The notes under the pieces are model-generated. The model made no database searches and had not been told where the DNA came from. It saw nothing but the letters and a program-made list of their open reading frames with translations. 41,627 nt of DNA from Gemmatimonadota bacterium (GTDB taxonomy: Bacteria; Latescibacterota; UBA2968): positions 1 through 41,627 of the forward strand of contig VXRD01000030.1 of assembly GCA_009838845.1 (NCBI GenBank). Direction: 5' to 3'. Below, piece by piece: positions 7,698 through 16,061 of the stretch (its first letter is position 1; every line of letters begins with the position of its first letter). The position numbers and the translations under genes are program-made.

Positions 7698-9632
7698 TTA
7701 AACAAACACATAATCCTCAGAATCAGGTGCCCGCGTCTGCTTCCAGAACTCGTGCATTGAAAACGGCCAATTTTGCGTCACCCGCCCGGCCTCGTTCTTA
7801 TACCAACTCCGAACATTTGGCGCGCCCCAGGCCATCTCCAGATTACCCGCATCAATGCGCTCATTATACCGATCGTGAACATCCCGTTTGCAATCCATCG
7901 CAGCGCATCCCGTCTCAACCAGCAACTTGATACACCCCAGGATATACCTCATCTCGCACTCGGAAAAAAAGATAATACTCCCATTCACGACAATATTCGT
8001 ATTTGGCCCATACATACAAAAAAAATTGGGAAATCCCGGAATAGAAACACCTTTATACGCGCGAGGATCGCCATCCCAATGCGCCTGTAAATCTCTGCGC
8101 TCAATCCCCTCAAACGTCATCGGCCACAACATCCGACTCGGCTGAAACCCCGTACCGTAAATCAGCACATCAAAATCATAGTCCTTACCCGACCGCGTCG
8201 TCAAACCGGACTCCGTAATCCTCTTAATCGGATCCGTAATAAGATGCACATTCTCCCGCTTCAAAGTACGCAACCACAGGCCATTATCCCACAACATGCG
8301 CTTGCCAGCCGGCGGAAAATCTGGAATACACTTCTGCATCAACTCGGGATCATCGCCCAGCACCGACTCGATATATTCTATAATCCGCTGGCGCACCTTG
8401 TCATTCGCCTTGCTCACCGCGCGTTCCTGATGCGGCCACGCCGGATCCTTTTTCGCCGCACCGAGCATTCCTTCTGCCGAACGCCAGAACATAAACAGCC
8501 GAAACCACTTGGCGTAAAACGGCACATGATTCAAGAGATAGTGTTGCCCCTCTGGCACATCCGCGTGATAATGCGGATTGGGCTGAATCCAGGGCGGCGT
8601 GCGCTGAAACACAAAAACCTCGCGCGCCTGCTTTGCGATCTCCGGCACAAACTGAAAGGCACTCGCACCCGTACCAATCACCCCAACGCGCTTATCCGCC
8701 AAATCGCATTCCCGCGGCCATCGCGCAGAATGAAAAGCAATCCCCCGATAGCACTCGCGCCCCGCAATATCCGGCAACTTTGGGCGATTGAGTTGCCCCA
8801 CAGCACTGATAATAGCATTCGCCTCAATCGTCTGCCGCACCCCCTCTTTGTCCCGCACCTCAACCTTCCAGACCTTGCCCTCTTCATCAAAACGCCCGCA
8901 CACCACCTCTGTCTGAAATCGAACATGCTCGCGCAAATGAAAATCCGCTGCAAACTGCTTGAAATAATCGAGAAGCACCTGCTGCGTGGAAAAATACTGC
9001 GGCCAATTCTTGGGCACAAAAGAATAGGAATACGAGTGATTCGGACTGTCAACGCGGCATCCGGGATACGTATTCTCCAGCCATGTCCCACCCACATCGG
9101 CATTCTTCTCCACCACCGTAAACGAAATCCCCGCCTCTTGTAGCCGATGCGCCGCCAGCAACCCGGACATCCCCGCCCCAATAATCAACACGCGAAAATC
9201 TCTCTTCTTATCCTCGGGTAAATCATCCATACCCGGAGGCACAAAAGGATCCTCGCCATTCAAAGACAACTCCCCCTCCAAAAACGCCCCGTAATCTTCG
9301 GGAATCTCCTCTCCAATCATAAAATTCATCATCTCCCAAACCCGCGCCCGGCTCGGTGCAGGAGGCAGAGTACAACCGCGATCCCGATAAGCCTTCAACA
9401 CCTCAAAAGCAATCTCCCGAACAACCGCCTGCTGATCCTCTTTCACACCCGCCTGTGGATCCGCCAGATTCCTCGCCCGTGGACGAATCTCCCCCCGCAC
9501 AATGCCCATATCCCCGGTCAAATGCACCAGCGAAACCATCAGCGCCGGAATATTCGCATCCTCCAACGCCGCCCTGATCGCCTCGTCATCTTCAACAATC
9601 GGTTTCCATGTATCAAACGCCTTACCAGCCAT
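7698..9632 (-). CDS. Baeyer-Villiger-type flavin monooxygenase, HAPMO-like
   Basis: This 644-residue flavoprotein would insert oxygen beside a ketone using FAD and NADPH. From the chosen start, the FAD site GAGMSG is at about 152-157, and GGTWLENTYPGCRVD follows. The Baeyer-Villiger fingerprint is at about 295-306 (Y-R-G-I-A-F-H-S-A-R-W-P, with Tyr for the usual Phe). The NADPH site GTGASA is at about 320-325. The extra N-terminal domain of about 145 residues is a feature of 4-hydroxyacetophenone monooxygenase (HAPMO). A GTG at 9650 would extend it by six residues, but GGAGAGAGG just before the ATG at 9632 favours the shorter form. It follows the MFS gene, which suggests uptake and oxidation of one ketone. 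Substrate is unknown. Confidence 0.85.
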   Translation of the reverse strand: MAGKAFDTWKPIVEDDEAIRAALEDANIPALMVSLVHLTGDMGIVRGEIRPRARNLADPQAGVKEDQQAVVREIAFEVLKAYRDRGCTLPPAPSRARVWEMMNFMIGEEIPEDYGAFLEGELSLNGEDPFVPPGMDDLPEDKKRDFRVLIIGAGMSGLLAAHRLQEAGISFTVVEKNADVGGTWLENTYPGCRVDSPNHSYSYSFVPKNWPQYFSTQQVLLDYFKQFAADFHLREHVRFQTEVVCGRFDEEGKVWKVEVRDKEGVRQTIEANAIISAVGQLNRPKLPDIAGRECYRGIAFHSARWPRECDLADKRVGVIGTGASAFQFVPEIAKQAREVFVFQRTPPWIQPNPHYHADVPEGQHYLLNHVPFYAKWFRLFMFWRSAEGMLGAAKKDPAWPHQERAVSKANDKVRQRIIEYIESVLGDDPELMQKCIPDFPPAGKRMLWDNGLWLRTLKRENVHLITDPIKRITESGLTTRSGKDYDFDVLIYGTGFQPSRMLWPMTFEGIERRDLQAHWDGDPRAYKGVSIPGFPNFFCMYGPNTNIVVNGSIIFFSECEMRYILGCIKLLVETGCAAMDCKRDVHDRYNERIDAGNLEMAWGAPNVRSWYKNEAGRVTQNWPFSMHEFWKQTRAPDSEDYVFV

Positions 9633-9646
9633 CTTCCTCTCTCCAC

Positions 9647-10837
9647 TCACGACACAGGTTGTGCAGCCACGTCCCCGGGCATCTCTTCCCGCTCCCTCTG
9701 AAGCTGCCCTTCGGGATCAACCCATTGACTCACAATAAGCGAAATCAGAGCCAGAACAGCACCGCTAAAGAAAATCACCTGATAGCCAAAATAGTGCCAT
9801 GCGAAACCGCCCAAAAGCGGTGCCGCAACAGAAGCCACATGATTCATCGTCACGCCCATCGCAAGCGACGGCTTGAGATCCGACTCCGGCGCAATCTTGT
9901 GCAAATACGTCGTCAGCGCAATCCCGCCAAAAAAGATAATATTATCGACACAATACAAAACGTACAGCGTTGGTCGATGCGTCACCACCGCGTAGCCCAC
10001 AAACACAAAAGTCAACCCGATATAACTGAGCGACAGCATCTTCCGCTCGCCGTACTGATCCACCAACTTGCCCATCGTCGGCGCAGTCAGCGTAATCAAC
10101 GTCTGATTCATCAGCACCAGAATCATCGTCGTATGCACGGGCATCCCGTGTATCTTCACCAGAGCAAAAATCGCAAACGTAATAAACATCTGCTTCCGCA
10201 TGCCCTGCAAAAAATTCAGCGCGTAATACAGACCATACCGCCGCTTAAACACAAAACTCCGCTCGTCGGGTGGCCGCTTGCGAGACGCAAACAAAATGGC
10301 AAAACCACCGCCCACAGTAGCGGCACCCGCCATAACAAACAAACCATTGTACCCGACAAAATCATAAGCCAACTTACAAATCAAAATAGACAACAACCAC
10401 GCCACACTATTCACACTGCGCAACTGCCCCAACCACTTCCCCTTCTTACCCTCTGGCGAAAAAAGCAGCGCCATCGACTGCTCCATCGGTATCCAGCAGT
10501 GAAAACCCACACCCCACACAAACGAATACACCGCCAGCAAAAAAACCGAATCAACCTGGGCATAAGCCATAATGCCCGCACCCATAACCATCAGCGAAAT
10601 CGCAGCCACAACAGGAGGCGCGAACCTCACCATCAGCGCGACAAAAAACGCATTCATAAAACCCGACACCTCGCGCAGGGCTTCCACATATCCCAACTCG
10701 TGCGCGTCGATATTCAGGCGATCAACAACAAAATTGTTGTAAAGCGTCAACTGCACGCCAAAAAAAATCCCCTGCGAAGCAACCGCAAGCGCCAGCAAAC
10801 GAAAATCCCGATTCCACTCAGAAATTGGATTATTCAA
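9647..10837 (-). CDS. MFS transporter
   Basis: This 396-residue polytopic protein of the major facilitator superfamily has about 12 hydrophobic segments. A loop after helix 6 is rich in charge (SRKRPPDERSFVFKRRYG). The GKLVDQYGERK segment in the second half matches the typical MFS loop 8-9. The start is taken as TTG at 10837: AGGAG at 10846-10850 is well spaced from it, and the protein then opens with LNNPISEWNRDF. A longer frame to 10912 would overlap the aldo/keto reductase gene and adds sequence unlike an MFS start. The gene sits 13 bases after the reductase stop and just ahead of the monooxygenase, so the three look like an operon. The substrate cannot be read from the sequence. Confidence 0.82.
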   Translation of the reverse strand: MNNPISEWNRDFRLLALAVASQGIFFGVQLTLYNNFVVDRLNIDAHELGYVEALREVSGFMNAFFVALMVRFAPPVVAAISLMVMGAGIMAYAQVDSVFLLAVYSFVWGVGFHCWIPMEQSMALLFSPEGKKGKWLGQLRSVNSVAWLLSILICKLAYDFVGYNGLFVMAGAATVGGGFAILFASRKRPPDERSFVFKRRYGLYYALNFLQGMRKQMFITFAIFALVKIHGMPVHTTMILVLMNQTLITLTAPTMGKLVDQYGERKMLSLSYIGLTFVFVGYAVVTHRPTLYVLYCVDNIIFFGGIALTTYLHKIAPESDLKPSLAMGVTMNHVASVAAPLLGGFAWHYFGYQVIFFSGAVLALISLIVSQWVDPEGQLQREREEMPGDVAAQPVS

Positions 10838-10850
10838 AAAAACTACTCCT

Positions 10851-11798
10851 TTAATTCCCCAACGGCTCCCACACATCGCCAAAAATAGACCGCAACCGCG
10901 CCATATCTTCATCTGGCAAAGGCGGGCCGAGAATCGCCTTCACATTTTCTTCCAAATGGTCAATATTTGCGGTCCCCGACAGCACCACACCCATCGCGGG
11001 ATGTGCATTCACGTACTTATAACCCGCCGCGGGCAACGACGTAACATCGCCCTTGACCAACCATCCCAGCGGATCCTCATCGTCCAGCGCATCTCGCGCA
11101 ATCAACCCCTTATCCTTTGCATACGCAATGCGCTCTTTGAGCACATCGGGCCGAGCCAGTGCCCGCCGAACAGCAACCATGCAAATCACGCCCACATCTC
11201 GCTCCTGACACATAGGCAAAACCTCGTGCTCGGGCGTCGGACTCAACAAATTGTAACCCACCATCGCCGTATCGAACAAATCATCCGACAGCGCCATAGA
11301 AAACATCTCGTGTTTGTGGTCCTCGGCATATGTCTCACTCACCCCCGTAAACCCGAACTTCCCCTGATCTTTCAATCTCTCCACCGTGGGCCACAGCCCC
11401 TCAATAGCCTCAGAATACTGATGCGGACGAACACCGTGCCACTGCATCACATCGACATAATCCACCTGCAAACGCTTCAAACTGCGCTCAATAGTATCGA
11501 CGACTTCCTCTGGACCCACAAACTCATCACTCTTGTGACGATGGGCGTGAAATTTCGTCGCCAGAATATAATCATCGCGCGGCACGCCCTTAAGTGCATT
11601 TCCGATAATCGTCTCACTCTCGCCATACGCAGCAGCCGTATCGAAAAAATTTATACCGAGATCCAGCGCGCGCTGCACCAATCGATTCACGCCCGCCTGA
11701 TCGACACCCGTATTTTGTCCCATTTGCGTAGGCCCACCGCCGCCAATACCCATAATCGAAACCTTCAAACCCGTGCGCCCCAATATGCGATATTCCAT
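10851..11798 (-). CDS. Aldo/keto reductase
   Basis: This 315-residue TIM-barrel oxidoreductase belongs to the aldo/keto reductase superfamily and would reduce carbonyls with NAD(P)H. The full tetrad is visible: D53 and Y58 in FFDTAAAYGE, K82 in LATKFH and H121 in MQWHG. The N-terminus MEYRILGRTGLKVS is the standard opening and begins at 11798, after AGGAGG. A frame running to 11840 adds residues that do not fit. One internal segment (PMCQERDVGVICMVAVRRAL) matches the usual 'exploit the leading chain' region. It is the first gene of the reductase-MFS-monooxygenase group and may reduce a ketone or aldehyde in that pathway. Confidence 0.88.
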   Translation of the reverse strand: MEYRILGRTGLKVSIMGIGGGGPTQMGQNTGVDQAGVNRLVQRALDLGINFFDTAAAYGESETIIGNALKGVPRDDYILATKFHAHRHKSDEFVGPEEVVDTIERSLKRLQVDYVDVMQWHGVRPHQYSEAIEGLWPTVERLKDQGKFGFTGVSETYAEDHKHEMFSMALSDDLFDTAMVGYNLLSPTPEHEVLPMCQERDVGVICMVAVRRALARPDVLKERIAYAKDKGLIARDALDDEDPLGWLVKGDVTSLPAAGYKYVNAHPAMGVVLSGTANIDHLEENVKAILGPPLPDEDMARLRSIFGDVWEPLGN

Positions 11799-11869
11799 AA
11801 AACCTCCTTTGAATGTATCCAATATAGGATATAGCAACACCCCTCGCCATTATTTTAACCAATGTCACC

Positions 11870-11898
11870 TTGACAAATCCCACATGCAAAAGTATATT
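11870..11898 (+). promoter_or_regulatory. Sigma-70 promoter of ssb
   Basis: TTGACA at 11870-11875 and TATATT at 11893-11898 are separated by exactly 17 bases. This near-consensus promoter lies 66 bases before the ssb start codon and is the best housekeeping promoter in the window. Confidence 0.8.
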
Positions 11899-11964
11899 CG
11901 TACTAAATCTTACAGGGTCGTGCCATGTCCCTGAAACGTACACCTAATCCTGAGGAGGCCACGT

Positions 11965-12447
11965 ATGGCACGAGGAGTCAACAAAGTCATTTTGATCGGC
12001 AATTCTGGCGCCGATCCCGAGCTTCGATACACGCCAGGAGGCACAGCCGTATCGAACTTCAGCATCGCCACCAACGAAAGCTGGACCGACAGCAGTGGTG
12101 AAAGACAAGAACGCACCGAATGGCACCGCATTGTGGTATGGGGCCGTTTGGCCGAAATCTGCAACCAGTATCTGCGCAAAGGCAGCAAAGTCTATATCGA
12201 AGGCAAGTTGCAAACGCGCAGTTGGGAAGGGCAAGACGGGCTAAAGCGCTACACCACCGAAGTGGTTGCCCGCGACATGCAAATGCTCGATGCCCGCGGC
12301 GAAATGGACGGTATGGACGGTAGCTATGGCGGTGGCGCGCCTCAGGGCGGAGGGCAGTCAAGACCGCAGTCAAACGATTCTGCATCGGACGACACGACCG
12401 CTTCAGATCCACCTCCTTATGCTGCAGACGACGACCTGCCATTTTAG
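11965..12447 (+). CDS. ssb: Single-stranded DNA-binding protein
   Basis: This 160-residue SSB has a classical OB fold in residues 1-110 ([50 protein letters not shown]). A glycine-, serine- and proline-rich linker follows, then the acidic tip DDDLPF. In the cell the OB fold coats single-stranded DNA, and the tip recruits repair and replication partners. GAGGAGG before the ATG sets the start. The gene is monocistronic, with its own near-consensus promoter and a strong terminator. It is transcribed away from the reductase operon. It is an ordinary housekeeping gene set among catabolic genes; rpsF and rpsR, its common neighbours, are absent here, so this may be one of several ssb copies. Confidence 0.97.
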   Translation: MARGVNKVILIGNSGADPELRYTPGGTAVSNFSIATNESWTDSSGERQERTEWHRIVVWGRLAEICNQYLRKGSKVYIEGKLQTRSWEGQDGLKRYTTEVVARDMQMLDARGEMDGMDGSYGGGAPQGGGQSRPQSNDSASDDTTASDPPPYAADDDLPF

Positions 12448-12463
12448 TCGCGATACAAACGAC

Positions 12464-12492
12464 AAAGCCCGCACGGTCTGTGCGGGCTTTTT
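12464..12492 (+). terminator. Intrinsic terminator of ssb
   Basis: An 11-pair perfect stem (12464-12474 with 12480-12490) with loop GGTCT runs into a T tract. It lies 16 bases after the ssb stop. Confidence 0.95.
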
Positions 12493-12522
12493 ATTTTTTG
12501 AACACGGAAACGACAGTAATGA

Positions 12523-12566
12523 CAAAACCTTCTGGATCGCGGCTCAAAATCATGCCGCGATGACAG
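12523..12566. repeat. Interspersed hairpin element, copy A
   Basis: An 8-pair perfect stem, ATCGCGGC (12536-12543) with GCCGCGAT (12554-12561), has a 10-base loop and is preceded by AAAACCTTCTGG. Two further copies lie at 14.5 and 18.0 kb. This copy differs from them at the third stem pair, C-G here and T-A there, so pairing is kept. It lies between the convergent ssb and creatininase genes. The function may be bidirectional termination or RNA stability, or it may be a REP-like mobile element. Confidence 0.75.
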
Positions 12567-12592
12567 CTTTTATACAATATTTAATTTTCTGA

Positions 12593-13339
12593 CTACTGAC
12601 CTCTTCCTTCCCGATAAATCTTCTGTATAGCCTCAACCAGAAAATCTTCGGCAACTTGAAAAATCTGCTCTCCCATCTCTGCCGTCGCAGGACGCGGATC
12701 TCCCAACCCTCCATGATCTGTATTCTGATCAAACCGCTTGTACAGACGCAGCCCTGGAATACTCTCCCGACGGCGCTGCCCATCCCTGTGTAACGCATCT
12801 GTCTTCACCAGATCGGGATCTATCGCCATAATCATAGCGGTCTCACACTCACCCGCATGCCCGGATCCCTTTGTCCCCAGCGACAAAGCCTCATTTATTT
12901 TTTTACTCGACGGTTCGGCATACGGCGTCGTCGTATAGAGATTGACATCTTCATGCCTCTCCATAACGCGCTGGCGCAAAACCGAAATATTTGGCTCATT
13001 GCCCCCGTGGCTATTAATGAGCAGAAACTGCGTAAAACCGTGTTCAATCATACAAGCGAGAACATCGTTCATAATCGCCAGATGCGTCTCGGACGACGCA
13101 GAAACCGTACCGGGATACTTCATATGATGCTGCGAATACCCCAGCCACATAACCGGGAGAATAAGCACATCCCGGGACAACCGCTTCTCAACGCGATTGA
13201 CCACCTCCTGAAGAATCATCGTATCGGTAAACACGGGCAAATGCAAACTGTGTTGTTCGAGCGAAGCCACGGGTATAATAACCACCAGATCCCGTGACAA
13301 AGCATCGACATCGGGAGAAGTCATATTGGCGAGAAACAT
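12593..13339 (-). CDS. Creatininase-family amidohydrolase
   Basis: This 248-residue protein belongs to the creatininase family of two-metal amidohydrolases. Metal ligands are visible: E28 and H30 in ASLEQH, D39 in FTD, H111 in INSHGGN and E164 in GHAGE. The family includes true creatininase, the riboflavin/F420 enzyme ArfB and the mycofactocin peptidase MftE, so the substrate is open. No mycofactocin genes are present. AAGGAG sits before the ATG. The C-terminus ends EGRGQ, and its last codons and stop (CAG TAG) lie in a copy of the TCAGTAG sequence that also forms the array near 18.0 kb. It is divergent from the PhyH gene at 13436, and the two may share a control region. Confidence 0.85.
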   Translation of the reverse strand: MFLANMTSPDVDALSRDLVVIIPVASLEQHSLHLPVFTDTMILQEVVNRVEKRLSRDVLILPVMWLGYSQHHMKYPGTVSASSETHLAIMNDVLACMIEHGFTQFLLINSHGGNEPNISVLRQRVMERHEDVNLYTTTPYAEPSSKKINEALSLGTKGSGHAGECETAMIMAIDPDLVKTDALHRDGQRRRESIPGLRLYKRFDQNTDHGGLGDPRPATAEMGEQIFQVAEDFLVEAIQKIYREGRGQ

Positions 13340-13380
13340 AAAAACTCCTTAAAAATGCGAATTAGAACATTAGGACAGCA

Positions 13381-13408
13381 TTGTTTATTTAAATTATTTT
13401 CGTATATT
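13381..13408 (+). promoter_or_regulatory. Candidate promoter of the PhyH gene
   Basis: TTGTTT (13381-13386) and TATATT (13403-13408) are 16 bases apart in the divergent gap, and the start codon follows 27 bases later. The -35 half is weak. Confidence 0.4.
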
Positions 13409-13435
13409 ACACAACAAAATATCCCGGAGGCATCT

Positions 13436-14422
13436 ATGGAAATAGAAAAAGCATTAAAACTCACTTATCAGGGCGAACCCCTGGGCCACTCGTCGGACGA
13501 CTTTGGCGGCTTACGCAAATCCAATGACGCGATAAATGATCGCGACGAACTCCACCGCCGAATGACAGAGAATGGCTACTTATTTCTCAAAAATTACCTG
13601 AACAAAGATGAAGTATTAGCCGCTCGCCAGGAAGTCATGGATCGGCTCATGGGCGCGGGTGTATTAGACGAACGCTATCCGGCAATCGACGGCATTGCAG
13701 CCTCAAAAAAGAAAATTGACGGACGCGCAACGGGATCGTTCATGCCCTTACTCGCGCGCAACAATCCCCCCCTGGACAAAGTAATCCACGAAGGCCCGAT
13801 CATGTCGTTTTTTGACTTCTTTTTAGACGGACCTGCGCGCTACTTTGACTACACCTGGTTTCGAGCCAAACAGCCCGGACTGCACACCGCCACCAATCCA
13901 CACTGCGACATCGTCTATATGGGCCGCGGAACAAAAAACCTCTACACCGCCTGGATACCCTATGGCGATGTACCCTCCTACATGGGCGGATTGATGCTGC
14001 TCGAAAACTCACACAAACTGCACGACCTGAAAGCGGGCTATGGATCAACAGACGTCGATCTATACTGCGAAAACAAAGACGATGCCCAGGAAATAGTAGA
14101 ACGCGCACGCGCCGAAGGGCGGAACTTGACCAATCAAGAGCGGGCTTCTATAAAGTGGAACTCGAGCGGATCGTATTCCTCTAATGCCATACCCACCCGC
14201 AAAGAACTGGGCGGACGCTGGCTGGTATCGGAATACGAAATGGGAGACCTGCTGATATTTTCGATGTACACACTCCACTCAAGCTCCGACAACTACTCCA
14301 AAGAGTACCGCATATCATCCGACACGCGATATCAACTCGCATCGGACCCCGTTGACGAACGCTGGATTGGCGACGACCCGCCCGCCCATGGCATTCGCGC
14401 CAAACGCGGGATGGTATGTTGA
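13436..14422 (+). CDS. Phytanoyl-CoA dioxygenase-family protein
   Basis: This 328-residue Fe(II)/2-oxoglutarate-dependent oxygenase belongs to the PhyH group. The iron triad is H156 and D158 in NPHCDIV, with H281 in MYTLHSSSDN. R292 or R298 would bind 2-oxoglutarate. GGAGG just upstream supports the ATG at 13436; the frame stays open further upstream to 13355, but that part is not convincing. Family members hydroxylate many small molecules and lipids, so no substrate is assigned. Sponge- and sediment-associated FCB lineages often carry many such genes. The stop codon is followed within two bases by an octamer repeat array. A second, quite different PhyH protein lies at 20305. Confidence 0.85.
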   Translation: MEIEKALKLTYQGEPLGHSSDDFGGLRKSNDAINDRDELHRRMTENGYLFLKNYLNKDEVLAARQEVMDRLMGAGVLDERYPAIDGIAASKKKIDGRATGSFMPLLARNNPPLDKVIHEGPIMSFFDFFLDGPARYFDYTWFRAKQPGLHTATNPHCDIVYMGRGTKNLYTAWIPYGDVPSYMGGLMLLENSHKLHDLKAGYGSTDVDLYCENKDDAQEIVERARAEGRNLTNQERASIKWNSSGSYSSNAIPTRKELGGRWLVSEYEMGDLLIFSMYTLHSSSDNYSKEYRISSDTRYQLASDPVDERWIGDDPPAHGIRAKRGMVC

Positions 14423-14423
14423 G

Positions 14424-14467
14424 CGAATCAACGAATCAACGAATCAGCGAATCAACGAATCAACGAA
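14424..14467 (+). repeat. Octamer tandem array, left of hairpin copy B
   Basis: Five and a half units of CGAATCAA (one unit ends in G) begin two bases after the PhyH stop codon. The reverse complement of the unit, TTGATTCG, opens the array on the other side of hairpin copy B. Confidence 0.9.
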
Positions 14468-14469
14468 CC

Positions 14470-14525
14470 CCGCCCTACCACCCAAAACCTCTGGATTGCG
14501 GCTAACACCCTGCCGCAATGACGAC
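14470..14525. repeat. Interspersed hairpin element, copy B
   Basis: The stem ATTGCGGC (14495-14502) pairs with GCCGCAAT (14512-14519) around a 9-base loop. The leader CCGCCCTACCACCCAAA and the tail TGACGAC are shared with copy C. It lies between the convergent PhyH and sulfatase genes and between two opposed octamer arrays. Confidence 0.85.
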
Positions 14526-14566
14526 ACTTTTGATTGGGTTGGTTGATATGTAAGGTTGATGATTTC

Positions 14567-14629
14567 TTGATTCGTCTATTCGTCTATTCGTCTATTCGTC
14601 TATTCGTCTATTCGTCTATTCGTCTATTC
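14567..14629 (+). repeat. Octamer tandem array, right of hairpin copy B
   Basis: One TTGATTCG unit is followed by about seven units of TCTATTCG. The array runs into the 3' end of the minus-strand sulfatase gene and encodes its last residues (NRRIDE) and TAG stop. Its first unit is the exact reverse complement of the left array unit. Confidence 0.9.
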
Positions 14630-16002
14630 ACCCATTCCCTGACCGCTTCAGAACCTGGATACACGGCGTCCGGCCCTTGCTGCTGAACCTGTTTCTCTCC
14701 CAACCACGCCTTCCAATCGCCGCACGCCTGGCTCACCCCGCGCCATGTATCCCCACACGCGCCCATCGCCTCCTGCAAAAGCCCATCCAACTCAGCAACC
14801 AATTTGGGATCTTCCCCCACCAGATTGCGTTCCTCGTAAGGATCGTTCTCCAGATCGAACAAAACCCAGGGCTCCTTCTCCAAACGCGCGTAATTATATC
14901 GCTCGGTTCGCACCCCGCGCCACCCGGGCCACACCGCAAAAGTGTGATGCATCGTCGTATAGGCATACGCCTGAGTACGCGCATTGGGCTGCCCCAGAAT
15001 CGCGCCCGAAAAATCTCCCCCATCCAGACCAGCCGGAACATCAACACCCGCCAACCCGCACAAAGTTGGGAAAATATCCGGTGTGCCAAACGGCATACTC
15101 AAGCTACAACCAGCCTCAACCTTGCCCGGCCACCGAACCAAAAACGGAACCTGCGTAGATTCTCGATAAGGCCATCGCTTGCCTCGCAAACCCTGGCTAC
15201 CCAGCATCTCGCCGTGATCAGATGAGTACATCACAATCGTATTATCCGCCTGCCCGCTCTCTTCCAGCGCGCGCATCAACCGCCCCCACTCAATATCCAG
15301 CCCCTCAGTCATCCCGTAATAATGCGCGTACCAATCGCTCACATCGCTGGCCCTATCACCTGATAGCTTTGACGTATTCGGATGCAAATTCAAATCCCGA
15401 TCCAGATAAGGCGCGACATAGGGATCCGGTGCTATAAGCGGCGGATGCGGCGGACCCCACGACATAAACAAACACCACGGTCCAGATCCCGCCCGATTTT
15501 TAATATACGCAATCGCCCTATCCGTCTCGATCTGAGGCCGATAAAAGCCACTACCCGCAACCGGGTCCCTACTATCCGTGGCATAAGCCCACTCGTAGTA
15601 ATTATGCGCATTATCACCCACATACCACTCATCGTCAAAACCCAGGCGCAACGGATCGCCCGCATCGACCTGAATCTCGCCCAAATGCCACTTGCCAATA
15701 TACCCGCATCTGTAACCATTCGCGCTAAGCGCCGTGCCAATACACGGATACACGCTCAAATCGGGATAAAACCGATTGGTCGTCACCCCCGTATGATGGC
15801 CGTATTTACCCGTCATCAACATCGCGCGATAAGGCGTACAAACAGGCGTACTCGAAACCGCTGCATCCAGACGCATCCCCTCAGCGGCAAACGCATCAAA
15901 TTGAGGCGTATTGAGATCCTCATCGCCATAATAGCACCCCATCGCAGATGCCCGCTGCTGATCTGAAAACACATACAATATATTTGGCCTATCATCGGAC
16001 AT
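14608..16002 (-). CDS. Type I sulfatase (formylglycine-dependent)
   Basis: This 464-residue sulfatase has the canonical motif C55-T-P-Y-R59 followed by MLMTGKYGHHTG, so C55 can become formylglycine. Other catalytic features are SDQQ (D14), GKWHLG (K104, H106), PPHPP (H186), SSDHGEMLG (D262, H263) and K275. There is no signal peptide, so it would act in the cytoplasm, unlike many polysaccharide sulfatases; choline sulfatase-like or monosaccharide substrates are possible. AAGGGGA precedes the ATG. The last six residues and stop codon are written in the octamer array, so the C-terminus may have been altered by repeat growth. The gene is divergent from the M14-like gene. A formylglycine-generating enzyme is not in the window. 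Confidence 0.9.
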   Translation of the reverse strand: MSDDRPNILYVFSDQQRASAMGCYYGDEDLNTPQFDAFAAEGMRLDAAVSSTPVCTPYRAMLMTGKYGHHTGVTTNRFYPDLSVYPCIGTALSANGYRCGYIGKWHLGEIQVDAGDPLRLGFDDEWYVGDNAHNYYEWAYATDSRDPVAGSGFYRPQIETDRAIAYIKNRAGSGPWCLFMSWGPPHPPLIAPDPYVAPYLDRDLNLHPNTSKLSGDRASDVSDWYAHYYGMTEGLDIEWGRLMRALEESGQADNTIVMYSSDHGEMLGSQGLRGKRWPYRESTQVPFLVRWPGKVEAGCSLSMPFGTPDIFPTLCGLAGVDVPAGLDGGDFSGAILGQPNARTQAYAYTTMHHTFAVWPGWRGVRTERYNYARLEKEPWVLFDLENDPYEERNLVGEDPKLVAELDGLLQEAMGACGDTWRGVSQACGDWKAWLGEKQVQQQGPDAVYPGSEAVREWVNRRIDE

Positions 16003-16061
16003 GGAAAATCCCCTTCCACTGGTAAATTTAGGAATTGATTAAAAACACTCGACACAATATA

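Noticed and set aside
9608-10888. A 426-codon plus-strand open frame opposite the MFS gene
   Set aside because: Its translation is rich in Arg, His, Gln and Asn with no fold, while the minus strand gives a good MFS protein.
14424-14629. CRISPR array suspicion from the tandem repeats
   Set aside because: Units are 8 bases and directly joined without spacers, and no cas genes are present.
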